This document shows positions 1 to 6,464 of a stretch of 7,358 nt of DNA, piece after piece. A program made the position numbers and the translations under genes. The notes beneath the pieces are model-generated. The model did no database searches, had not been told where the DNA came from, and worked only from the letters and a program-made list of their open reading frames with translations. Origin of the DNA: SHZI01 sp964407855 (GTDB taxonomy: Bacteria; Pseudomonadota; Gammaproteobacteria; Steroidobacterales; GCA-2729495); assembly GCA_964407855.1 (NCBI GenBank), contig CAYOXI010000089.1, positions 1 through 7,358 of the forward strand. The letters are read 5' to 3'. How positions within the stretch are numbered: position 1 is the first letter of the stretch; every line of letters begins with the position of its first letter.

Positions 1-1361
1 TCCCGGGGGTCGAAGCGCACGGGCTTCCCGTCGCGGACCCAGACCACCAGCGCCAGGCCGCAGACCAGCAGGTTGACCATGCCGGTGAGCACGACCGGCC
101 CCGAAATCGAGACCTTGTCGTAGATCTGCCCGCCGGCGAGGCTGGTAACCAGGATCCCGACGGCGCCTGCCAGGCTCGCAAAGCCAATCACTGAACCGCG
201 CACGTTGAGCGGGGTTTCCTGCCCGAGCAGCCCGGTCACGGTGAGAATGGCGCTCATCTGGCCAATTCCGGTCAGGACTGCCCCCACATAGCCGAGGGCC
301 GAGAAAGGCTGGGCCTGCAGTCCGAGCAGCGTGTAGCCGATACCTGCCACCAGGAGCGCGCCGACCACGCACAGCAGCCGGTGATAGCGGTCAATCAGGA
401 AGCCGGCGACGGGTGCCCAGAGCAGGGATGAGCCCGTGATGATGGCAATCATGAGTCCGGCCTGCTTGAAGGCATCGGCTGCGTCGAGTCCCTGGTTGCG
501 GCCCACCTGCTGCAGCCAGAGCGAAATGAACACGGCAACGAGCGTCAGGTCGGCGCGGGCGACGAAGGATCCCGCGTAGCAGACGACCAGGCGCGGGTTG
601 GCCCGCCCCTGCTCGATGCCGGTCACCAGCGCCCTGCGCAGGCTGATCCTCTGGGCGCGTCCACTCGGCGTTCCACCCTTGAGTCCCAGCTGCATGATGA
701 TGGCCGTGACAACGGCAATGCCCGCCATTACCAGCAGGGTGTAGCGACCGGCATCAGCCACGCTGGCGCCCTGTGACTGGAAGAAGGCGGGCAGCTTGGG
801 CAACAGCAGGCCCGCAGCGACGCCCACACCCAGGCCGTTGAGAAAGCCGGTTGCGCCGGAGAGTTTTCCCCGTGAACTTTCGGCGGGGTAATCCGCGGCC
901 GTTACCGCGATCATCACGCCGCAGAAGGCCACGCCAACTGCATAGATGAAGCGGAAGGCATAGAGGTCAGCTTCGCTCGTGGCCGTTGAGTAGAGCGCAA
1001 AGCCCATGCCCGCGATCAACACGCCAAAGGCGTAGAGCGGGCGGCGACCAAAACGATCCGACAGGGCGCCCACCAGGCCGATCAGCACCAGGCCCACGAT
1101 CTCCTGCATCGTGATCAGGTAGCTGGTGATCCGACCCTGCTCCTCAGGGGGAATGCCTACGACCTCGCTCAGGATGTAGGGCTGGGCGATGGACAGGAAG
1201 GCCACGATCGGCATGATCATGAAGTTCGTGTAGAGGAAGGTCCAAGCGTTGGGCCGGGAGACGCCGGCAGCGAACTCGATGGGGCCAATGCGGACGCTGG
1301 GCAAGGAGAAATGGCCGGCAGCCGCGATGGGCGCGGTCCCGGGGTCTGTGGCCTGGGTCAA
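1..1361 (-). CDS. MFS transporter, 3' end cut by window edge
   Basis: Inner-membrane major facilitator superfamily permease; the substrate cannot be read from the sequence. The minus-strand frame is open for 453 codons and runs off the left edge without a stop. I count twelve hydrophobic segments, at about residues 43-60, 83-100, 108-125, 135-155, 168-188, 207-225, 256-284, 300-323, 329-348, 355-377, 387-408 and 420-441. The hallmark motif A loop GALSDRFGRRPL lies at 98-109 between TM2 and TM3, with a degenerate copy GFLIDRYHR at 320-328 in the second half. All twelve segments are present, so probably only a short cytoplasmic tail is missing. The start is TTG at 1361, giving MTQATDPG, with AAGGG eight bases upstream. 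A GTG at 1448 in the same frame has no ribosome-binding site and would add a poorly folded-looking stretch. The gene is divergent from a polyamine-catabolism operon, so amine or organic-acid uptake is a guess from context only. Confidence 0.93.
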   Translation of the reverse strand, partial: MTQATDPGTAPIAAAGHFSLPSVRIGPIEFAAGVSRPNAWTFLYTNFMIMPIVAFLSIAQPYILSEVVGIPPEEQGRITSYLITMQEIVGLVLIGLVGALSDRFGRRPLYAFGVLIAGMGFALYSTATSEADLYAFRFIYAVGVAFCGVMIAVTAADYPAESSRGKLSGATGFLNGLGVGVAAGLLLPKLPAFFQSQGASVADAGRYTLLVMAGIAVVTAIIMQLGLKGGTPSGRAQRISLRRALVTGIEQGRANPRLVVCYAGSFVARADLTLVAVFISLWLQQVGRNQGLDAADAFKQAGLMIAIITGSSLLWAPVAGFLIDRYHRLLCVVGALLVAGIGYTLLGLQAQPFSALGYVGAVLTGIGQMSAILTVTGLLGQETPLNVRGSVIGFASLAGAVGILVTSLAGGQIYDKVSISGPVVLTGMVNLLVCGLALVVWVRDGKPVRFDPR

Positions 1362-1368
1362 GTGAGCA

Positions 1369-1379
1369 TCCCTTCTCCT
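1369..1379 (-). promoter_or_regulatory. Ribosome-binding region of the MFS gene
   Basis: The minus strand reads AGGAGAAGGGA here. AAGGG lies eight bases before the TTG chosen as the transporter start, which supports that start. The upstream AGGAG (1379-1375) lies five bases before an out-of-frame ATG at 1369, which opens a frame that stops after three codons. The TGA of that frame overlaps the TTG. Both readings of this purine-rich stretch are possible. Confidence 0.6.
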
Positions 1380-1382
1380 GGA

Positions 1383-1411
1383 GCGCCGGCACTCTGGAAT
1401 GATGCCGGTGC
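1383..1411. promoter_or_regulatory. Imperfect inverted repeat, possible operator or leader hairpin
   Basis: GCGCCGGCA at 1383-1391 faces TGCCGGTGC at 1403-1411 across an 11-base spacer. The nine positions pair with a single G.T exception. It sits just upstream of the ribosome-binding site of the minus-strand transporter and inside the divergent gap. It could be a regulator site shared by both transcription units or a hairpin in the transporter leader. No regulator gene is in the window to match it to, and short GC-rich dyads arise by chance in DNA of this composition. Confidence 0.35.
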
Positions 1412-1445
1412 GGAAGTCAACCCGTCGCAGCAGGGGATTTTGCCG

Positions 1446-1458
1446 CACTTATGTAGTG
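1446..1458. promoter_or_regulatory. AT-richer small dyad in the divergent gap
   Basis: CACT-tatgt-AGTG is a 13-base dyad with four-base arms, lying in the most AT-rich part of the gap between the transporter and the puuD-like gene. It contains TATGTA on the plus strand, a weak -10-like word. No well-spaced -35 box accompanies it on either strand. It is a candidate transcription-factor site or promoter core and nothing firmer. Confidence 0.2.
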
Positions 1459-1479
1459 ATTCATGGCCGAAGCGACGGT

Positions 1480-1498
1480 GCGCCGCGAGGCCCGGCGC
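1480..1498 (+). promoter_or_regulatory. Possible hairpin in the leader of the puu operon
   Basis: GCGCCG (1480-1485) and CGGCGC (1493-1498) are perfect complements around a seven-base loop. If transcription of the operon begins upstream of this point, the hairpin would form in the untranslated leader. There is no T-run after it, so it is not an intrinsic terminator. The surrounding DNA is very GC-rich, so chance is a serious alternative. Confidence 0.2.
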
Positions 1499-1573
1499 GG
1501 GTCTGGCTGCTTTTGCTGCTTTCCGGACTGCGGGCTCTGGCGGCCCGCCGGGTCCTCTGGCACCGTAGGCTGC

Positions 1574-2338
1574 ATGCGTACCAGCCGTCCCGTCGTGGGC
1601 GTGATCTCGGACCGGCGAATGCTGGGTCCCCATCCCTTCCAGGTGCAGGGTGAAAAATACCTGACGGCCCTCGTCCACGGCGCTGGCGCGTGGCCGGTGG
1701 GTCTGCCCGTGCTCGGTCCCGAGGTGGGTGCTGAGCTGGCGCTGCGGGAGATCCTCGAGGTGCTGGATGGCGTGCTACTGACCGGGTCCCCATCCAACGT
1801 GGCACCCCATCGCTATCAGGGTCCGGCCAGCCGTGAGGGCACGCTGCATGATCCCGAACGCGACCACTCGGCCTTCGAGCTGATTCCCGCCGTGGTGGAG
1901 GCGGGTATGCCCCTGTTCGCCATCTGCCGGGGCTTCCAGGAACTCAACGTGGCCTTCGGAGGCACCCTGCATCAGGACCTTGAGAACATTCCCGGCCTGA
2001 TTCGTCACCGCGAAGACCGGAACGCTTCCCTCGATGAGCAGTACGGCCCTGCCCACGAGGTGCGCTTCACGCCCGGCGGCATGCTGGCGCGCCTGACCGG
2101 ACAGATGGGCGCCCGCGTGAACACCGTGCATGGCCAGGGCGTGGAGTGGCTGGCACCTCGCCTGCAGGCAGAGGCCACGGCCCCGGACGGACTCATTGAA
2201 GCGGCGACGGTGAAGGAGGCCCCGGGATTTGTCCTGGGCGTGCAATGGCATCCGGAGTGGAAGGCCAGGGACAATGCATTGTCCCTGGCGATGTTCGGCG
2301 CCTTCGGTGACGCCTGCCGGAGATACAGTCATGAATGA
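1574..2338 (+). CDS. puuD: Gamma-glutamyl-gamma-aminobutyrate hydrolase (PuuD type)
   Basis: Cytoplasmic class I glutamine-amidotransferase-like hydrolase (peptidase C26 family). It cleaves gamma-glutamyl-GABA to glutamate and GABA, the last step of the gamma-glutamylated putrescine route. From ATG 1574 the product is 254 residues, the length I recall for E. coli PuuD. The nucleophile elbow FAICRG puts Cys118 in place, and GVQWHPEW supplies His226 and Glu228, completing the triad. Other PuuD-like blocks are GSPSNVAPH (71-79), HRED near 145-148 and the NTVHGQG stretch around 183-189. The frame stays open upstream to an ATG at 1463, but that 37-residue Cys- and Arg-rich extension does not resemble the family, while MRTSRPVVGVISDRR begins just like PuuD. 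The ribosome-binding site before 1574 is weak (AGG four bases away). The gene leads the operon and overlaps the next gene by eight bases. Confidence 0.94.
   Translation: MRTSRPVVGVISDRRMLGPHPFQVQGEKYLTALVHGAGAWPVGLPVLGPEVGAELALREILEVLDGVLLTGSPSNVAPHRYQGPASREGTLHDPERDHSAFELIPAVVEAGMPLFAICRGFQELNVAFGGTLHQDLENIPGLIRHREDRNASLDEQYGPAHEVRFTPGGMLARLTGQMGARVNTVHGQGVEWLAPRLQAEATAPDGLIEAATVKEAPGFVLGVQWHPEWKARDNALSLAMFGAFGDACRRYSHE
2319..2322 (+). promoter_or_regulatory. Shine-Dalgarno for the puuA-like gene
   Basis: GGAG lies eight bases before ATG 2331, inside the end of the puuD-like gene. It favours 2331 over the in-frame ATG at 2349, which is preceded by only a GAG in an A-rich run. Confidence 0.6.
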
Positions 2339-3698
2339 TGAGAAAAAAATGAACGAAGAGCAGCTGCGTGCCTGGCTGGTGGACAACAAGATCGACGAGG
2401 TCGAGGCAGTGGTGCCCGACATGGCCGGCATTGCCCGCGGAAAGTACATGCCGGCCCGCAAGTTCACCGAGCAGGGGGGCATGCGCCTGCCCGAGTCCGT
2501 ATTTATCCAGTCGGTTACCGGCGAGTACATCGACGATTATCTGGACGAGGAGACCATGAACCCGGCCGACCGGGACATGGTGGCCCGGCCGGACCTGTCC
2601 ACGCTACGCCTCGTACCCTGGGGCGAGGAACCCACCTGCTGCGTGATACACGACTGCTACACCCAGGAGGGTGAGCCGGTGGACATCGCGCCGCGCCAGG
2701 TATTGCGCCGGATTCTGGCCATGTACCACGCGCGGGGCCTGATGCCGGTGGTCGCCCCCGAGATCGAGTTCTACCTGGTCAAGCGCAACACCGATCCGGA
2801 CTACCCGCTGGAGCCACCGATCGGCCGGTCCGGGCGCAAGGAGACTGTTCGCCAGCCCTACAGCATGGACGCGGTAGATGAGTTCGAGCCTTTCATCGAG
2901 GACATCTACGATTACTGCGAAGTGCAGCGGTTGCGGGTCGACAACCTGGCTCACGAGAGCGGGACCGCGCAGCTGGAGATCAACTTCGAGCATGGTGATC
3001 CCATCGAGCTGTCGGACCAGATGTTCCTGTTCAAGCGCACCACCCGCGAGGCGGCGATGCGCCATGAGATCTATGCGACATTCATGGCCAAGCCCATGAA
3101 GGACGAGCCCGGCAGCTCCATGCACTGGCACATCAGCCTCCGCCGGGTGGATGATGGCAGCAATGCCTTTTCCAACCCGGATGGCTCCGAGAGCGAGCTC
3201 TTCCGGCACTACATCGGCGGGCTGCAGAAATACGGTCGTGAAACCACCATCTTCTGCGCGCCCTACGTAAACTCCTACCGCCGCTTCACCCGCTACATGT
3301 CAGCGCCGATCAACCTCCAGTGGGGTTACGACAACCGGACGGTTGGCCTGCGCGTGCCCACCTCGGATCCCGACAACCGGCGCATCGAGCACCGCCTGTC
3401 CGGCGCTGACGTCAATCCGTACCTGGCGATAGCGGCCTGCCTCGCCTGTGGCCTGCTGGGTCTGGAGGAGCAGCTGCAGCCGGGTGCGCCGGAGCAGGGC
3501 AATGCCTACAAGCGGCCGTTCGCACTCCCCACCAGCCTGGCCGATGCGCTGGAGCGCCTGGAGGCCAGCGGCCGGATCCGGGAGTTGCTTGGAGACCGGT
3601 TTGTCCGGATCTATACGGCGATGAAGCGCCAGGAGCATCAGGCATACTTCGAGGTGATCTCTCCCTGGGAGCGGGAATATCTCCTGTTGAACGTATGA
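2331..3698 (+). CDS. puuA: Gamma-glutamylputrescine (polyamine) synthetase, glutamine synthetase family
   Basis: Cytoplasmic ATP-dependent ligase that joins the gamma-carboxyl of glutamate to an amine such as putrescine, opening the gamma-glutamylation pathway. The product is 455 residues, close to E. coli PuuA and the Pseudomonas PauA paralogues. A beta-grasp N-terminal part (VVPDMAGIARGKY, 27-39) is followed by the catalytic domain. This carries APEIEFYL (142-149) with Glu144 and Glu146, LEINFEHGD (215-223), the nucleotide/metal loop GSSMHWH (261-267), NSYRRF (314-319) and NRRIEHR (349-355). Glutamine synthetase proper differs in its substrate loops and C-terminal region; here GNAYKRP (390-396) sits where the adenylylation-site region of GSI would be, without the usual acidic follow-on. 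Which polyamine is used cannot be decided from the sequence. The gene overlaps the upstream gene by eight bases and the next by four, so all three are probably co-translated. Confidence 0.92.
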   Translation: MNDEKKMNEEQLRAWLVDNKIDEVEAVVPDMAGIARGKYMPARKFTEQGGMRLPESVFIQSVTGEYIDDYLDEETMNPADRDMVARPDLSTLRLVPWGEEPTCCVIHDCYTQEGEPVDIAPRQVLRRILAMYHARGLMPVVAPEIEFYLVKRNTDPDYPLEPPIGRSGRKETVRQPYSMDAVDEFEPFIEDIYDYCEVQRLRVDNLAHESGTAQLEINFEHGDPIELSDQMFLFKRTTREAAMRHEIYATFMAKPMKDEPGSSMHWHISLRRVDDGSNAFSNPDGSESELFRHYIGGLQKYGRETTIFCAPYVNSYRRFTRYMSAPINLQWGYDNRTVGLRVPTSDPDNRRIEHRLSGADVNPYLAIAACLACGLLGLEEQLQPGAPEQGNAYKRPFALPTSLADALERLEASGRIRELLGDRFVRIYTAMKRQEHQAYFEVISPWEREYLLLNV

Positions 3699-5065
3699 GC
3701 ACCGACCTCAAGCGTCTGCAGCAGGCCGACCGCGAGCACTTCCTCCACCCCTTTACCGATCACCGCGAGCTGGGTGAGCGCGGGACGAGGGTGATCGCCG
3801 GCGCCGAAGGCATTTACATCCGCGAGGCTTCGGGCCACCGGATCCTGGACGGCATGTCCGGCCTCTGGTGCGTCAATCTCGGCTACAGCCGCAAGGAACT
3901 GGTCGAGGCGGGGTGCCGGCAACTGGCCGAGCTGCCGTACTACAACAGCTTCTTCCAGTGCAGCCACGCGCCGGCCATCGAGCTGGCCCGCGAACTTACG
4001 GAACTGGCGCCACCCGGCTTCAACCGGGTGTTCTTCACCAATTCCGGATCCGAGGCCAACGATACGATCATCCGCATGGTGCGCTACTTCTGGGCGCTCC
4101 AGGGCCAGCCGGACAGGCAGATCATCATCGCCCGGCGCAACGGTTATCACGGCAGCACCGTGGGGGCCGCAAGCCTGAGTGGCATGCCGTGGATGCATGC
4201 CCAGGCGGGCCTGCCGATTCCCAACATCCTGCATATCGAGCAGCCCTGGTGGTACGGTCTGGGTGGCGACCACGATCCGGATGAGTTCGGCCTGCAGATC
4301 GCCGGCCAGCTCGCAAAAGCCATCGAGGAAGCGGGTGCGGACAAGGTAGCCGCGTTCATCGCCGAGCCGGTGCAGGGCGCAGGCGGTGTCATTATTCCTC
4401 CCGCTACCTACTGGCCCGAGATCCAGCGGATCTGCGATGGGTACGGCATCCTGCTGGTCGCCGACGAAGTCATTACTGGTATGGGCCGTCTGGGTACCTG
4501 GTTCGGCTCGGAGCACTACGGCATACGCCCGGACCTGATTCCCTTCGCCAAGGGCGTCACCTCCGGCTACCAGCCGCTCGGCGGCGTCCTGGTGAGCGAC
4601 CGGGTGGGAGATGTGCTGGTGGCCAAGGGCGGCGAGTTCTTTCATGGCTTCACCTATTCCGGCCACCCCGTGGCCTGCGCGGTAGCCCGCGCGACACTCA
4701 AGGTGATGCGGGACGAGCAGCTGGTGGAGCGCGTGCGGGACGTGGTGATCCCGGCTTTCGAGAGCCGCTGGCAGAAACTGGGGGCGCATCCGCTGGTGGG
4801 CGAGGCCCGCTCAAAAGGGCTGATTGGTGGCCTGGAACTGGTGCGCGACAAGGCCGGCCGCCAGCGCTATGCCAAGGACCTCAAGGTGGGGGAACGGTGC
4901 CGGGACCTGTGCATCCAGAACGGCCTCGTGATGCGTGCCGTGGGTGACACCATGATCGTCGCGCCGCCCTACGTGATCACCGAGGCCCAGCTGGACGAGC
5001 TGATGGAGAAGGCCTGGCGCTCCCTGGACATGACCCTGCAGGGACTTGGCCAGGACCGGGGCTGA
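3695..5065 (+). CDS. spuC: Class III PLP aminotransferase, putrescine/polyamine--pyruvate type (SpuC-like)
   Basis: Cytoplasmic PLP-dependent omega-aminotransferase of 456 residues, the same length as I recall for Pseudomonas aeruginosa SpuC, and similar from HPFTDHREL (18-26) to the end. Visible fold-type I features are GLWCVNLGY (56-64), SGSEAND (117-123) for the phosphate cup, RNGYHGSTVG (148-157), FIAEPVQGAGG (221-231), VADEVITG with Asp257 for the pyridine nitrogen, and PFAKGVTSGY with Lys286 as the Schiff-base lysine. RAVGDTMIVAPP (414-425) is typical of the C-terminal domain. Likely reactions are putrescine plus pyruvate to aminobutyraldehyde plus alanine, or transamination of GABA or beta-alanine; the sequence leans to the SpuC group but does not settle it. 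The start ATG shares four bases (ATGA) with the preceding stop and lacks a close ribosome-binding site, which points to translational coupling. Confidence 0.91.
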   Translation: MSTDLKRLQQADREHFLHPFTDHRELGERGTRVIAGAEGIYIREASGHRILDGMSGLWCVNLGYSRKELVEAGCRQLAELPYYNSFFQCSHAPAIELARELTELAPPGFNRVFFTNSGSEANDTIIRMVRYFWALQGQPDRQIIIARRNGYHGSTVGAASLSGMPWMHAQAGLPIPNILHIEQPWWYGLGGDHDPDEFGLQIAGQLAKAIEEAGADKVAAFIAEPVQGAGGVIIPPATYWPEIQRICDGYGILLVADEVITGMGRLGTWFGSEHYGIRPDLIPFAKGVTSGYQPLGGVLVSDRVGDVLVAKGGEFFHGFTYSGHPVACAVARATLKVMRDEQLVERVRDVVIPAFESRWQKLGAHPLVGEARSKGLIGGLELVRDKAGRQRYAKDLKVGERCRDLCIQNGLVMRAVGDTMIVAPPYVITEAQLDELMEKAWRSLDMTLQGLGQDRG

Positions 5066-5070
5066 GGGCC

Positions 5071-6369
5071 GTGACTGCCCGGCTGCAGGCTGCCGCGGGC
5101 GACGGATATCCTGATTCCTGGTACGTCGCGACGGCGCGGGATGCCGTCCCCCACGCATCGCTTGCGGGTACCGTCACGGCTGACGTGTGCGTGGTGGGTG
5201 CGGGCTACACCGGTTTATCCGCTGCGCTGCACCTCGCCGGACAGGGCTGGTCCGTGGTTCTGCTCGAAGCCGGTCGCGTCGGGTCCGGAGCCTCCGGGCG
5301 CAATGGTGGACAGGTGGGTACCGGTCAGCGCCGTCCGGAGGACGAACTTGAGCAGCTGTTTGGCGCAGGCATCGCTCGCCAGCTCTTCGATCTTGGACTC
5401 GAGGCCCGGAATCTGGTCCGCAGCCTGGTGGAGCGGCACCGGATTGCCTGTGACCTTAGGGCTGGCCAGCTGCTGTGTGCGGCCAGGCCAGCGCATCTGG
5501 AGACCCTGAGAAAACGCGCGGATCGACTCGCCAGCCACTATGGCTATCCCCACCAGCAGGCCCTTTCCCGGCAGGAAATGGCAGCGCTCGTGCTGAGTCC
5601 CGTCTATCACGGCGGCGTACTGGACGCCGACGCCTGCCACCTGCATCCCCTCAACTATGCGCTGGGACTGGCGCGGGCCTGCGCAGCAGCCGGCGTGCGG
5701 ATCTTCGAGCAGTCCCGGGTCACGGCGTATTCAGGGGCTGGACCGGTACAGGTCCGGACGGCTGGCGGCCAGGTGCAGGCCCGCTACCTGGTACTCGGCT
5801 GCAACGGCTACCTGGGGGACCTCGAACCGCGGATTGCACCACGCATCATGCCCATCAACAACTTCCTGCTGGCGACCTCACCGCTGCCGGAGGATGGACG
5901 GGCCTTCCTCCGCAGCACTGCCTGTGTCCATGACACCCTCTTCGTGGTGAACTACTTCCGGCTGTCGCCGGACGGCCGTCTGATCTTCGGCGGCGGCGAG
6001 AACTACCGGCGCCACTTTCCGCCGGACCTCAAGGCCTTCGTGCGGCGGCACCTGCTGCGGATCTATCCCCAGGCCGCGGACACGCCCATTGACCATGCCT
6101 GGGGTGGAACGCTCGCCATCACGATGAACCGCCTGCCCCACCTGGGACGGCTGGAGGGCGATGTCTACTTTGCCCAGGGTTACTCGGGTCACGGCGTCTC
6201 GACGGCCACGCTGGCCGGCCAGCTCATCGCCGAGGCCGTTGCCGGTACTGCCGGGCGTTTCGACATTTTCGCCCGCATCCCGCCGCCCGCCTTTCCCGGC
6301 GGTACCTTGTTCCGCTGGCCCGGGATGGTGCTCGGCATGCTCTGGTACGCGCTCCGGGACCGGTTGTAG
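5071..6369 (+). CDS. puuB: FAD-dependent gamma-glutamylputrescine oxidoreductase (PuuB type, DAO family)
   Basis: Flavoprotein of the D-amino-acid oxidase (DAO) superfamily, 432 residues, near the usual length of PuuB. PuuB oxidises gamma-glutamylputrescine to gamma-glutamyl-gamma-aminobutyraldehyde, releasing ammonia and peroxide. The Rossmann dinucleotide site VVGAGYTGLSAALHL (41-55) has Gly43, Gly45 and Gly48, with the ribose-binding acid at Glu66. The family signature GSGASGRNGGQ follows at 71-81. The C-terminal flavin-binding part carries HAWGGTLA (342-349) and GYSGHGV (370-376). The start is GTG at 5071, the only sensible start codon before the conserved region. It lies five bases after the previous stop, and its best ribosome-binding word, GAGGG, is only two bases away, so translation may rely on the ribosomes finishing the aminotransferase gene. 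The substrate could be another gamma-glutamyl polyamine, or the enzyme could be a related amine oxidase. The context with PuuA and PuuD makes the PuuB role likely. Confidence 0.9.
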   Translation: MTARLQAAAGDGYPDSWYVATARDAVPHASLAGTVTADVCVVGAGYTGLSAALHLAGQGWSVVLLEAGRVGSGASGRNGGQVGTGQRRPEDELEQLFGAGIARQLFDLGLEARNLVRSLVERHRIACDLRAGQLLCAARPAHLETLRKRADRLASHYGYPHQQALSRQEMAALVLSPVYHGGVLDADACHLHPLNYALGLARACAAAGVRIFEQSRVTAYSGAGPVQVRTAGGQVQARYLVLGCNGYLGDLEPRIAPRIMPINNFLLATSPLPEDGRAFLRSTACVHDTLFVVNYFRLSPDGRLIFGGGENYRRHFPPDLKAFVRRHLLRIYPQAADTPIDHAWGGTLAITMNRLPHLGRLEGDVYFAQGYSGHGVSTATLAGQLIAEAVAGTAGRFDIFARIPPPAFPGGTLFRWPGMVLGMLWYALRDRL

Positions 6370-6410
6370 CGCGCCCGCCACGGCCAATTGCGCCTGCAGA
6401 ACTGCGGCGA

Positions 6411-6433
6411 GCCCGTCTATACTCAGCACGGGC
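6411..6433 (+). promoter_or_regulatory. Candidate promoter within an inverted repeat, upstream of torF-like gene
   Basis: TATACT at 6418-6423 is a good -10 word about 40 bases before the start codon. No convincing -35 box is found at 16-18 bases upstream (nearest word CTGCAG), so an activator may be needed. The -10 is bracketed by a perfect six-base dyad, GCCCGT (6411-6416) and ACGGGC (6428-6433). ACATTTTTAC follows a few bases later. The same stretch could therefore be a weak terminator of the upstream operon, an operator over the promoter, or both. Confidence 0.4.
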
Positions 6434-6451
6434 ATCTACATTTTTACTCTC

Positions 6452-6457
6452 AGGGAG
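6452..6457 (+). promoter_or_regulatory. Shine-Dalgarno for torF-like gene
   Basis: AGGGAG lies seven bases before ATG 6465 within a purine-rich stretch. It is the strongest ribosome-binding site on the plus strand of the window. It suggests this gene is expressed independently of the coupled operon upstream. Confidence 0.6.
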
Positions 6458-6464
6458 AGGCGGC

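Noticed and set aside
1440..1468. TTGCCG (1440-1445) as a -35 box for a promoter of the puu operon.
   Set aside because: The bases 17 positions downstream read ATGGCC, which is not a -10 box. The TATGTA inside the spacer is far too close.
1539..1549. GGCGG-C-CCGCC palindrome just before the puuD-like start, considered as an operator.
   Set aside because: It is built only of G and C in very GC-rich DNA, where such short palindromes are common. There is no second copy or promoter context.
1463..1573. N-terminal extension of PuuD from an upstream ATG, with a Cys-rich CFCCFPDC stretch that looks like a metal site.
   Set aside because: The extension is absent from the family as I know it. The 254-residue form from 1574 matches the usual length and N-terminus. 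The cysteines come from a GC-rich non-coding stretch read in frame.
1624..1795. GGGTCCCCATCC occurs twice (1624-1635 and 1784-1795), suggesting a direct repeat.
   Set aside because: The copies fall in different reading frames of the same gene, encode unrelated residues and have no flanking similarity, so coincidence is the simplest reading.
1775..2530. A 251-codon minus-strand frame spanning the puuD/puuA junction.
   Set aside because: It overlaps two well-supported enzymes and shows no domain or plausible start. GC-rich composition explains the lack of stops.
3638..4789. A 383-codon open frame on the minus strand opposite the aminotransferase gene.
   Set aside because: It mirrors the codon structure of a clear PLP enzyme in GC-rich DNA. 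Its translation is rich in His, Ala, Gly and Arg with no recognisable motif, and it lacks a credible ribosome-binding site. It is a shadow frame.
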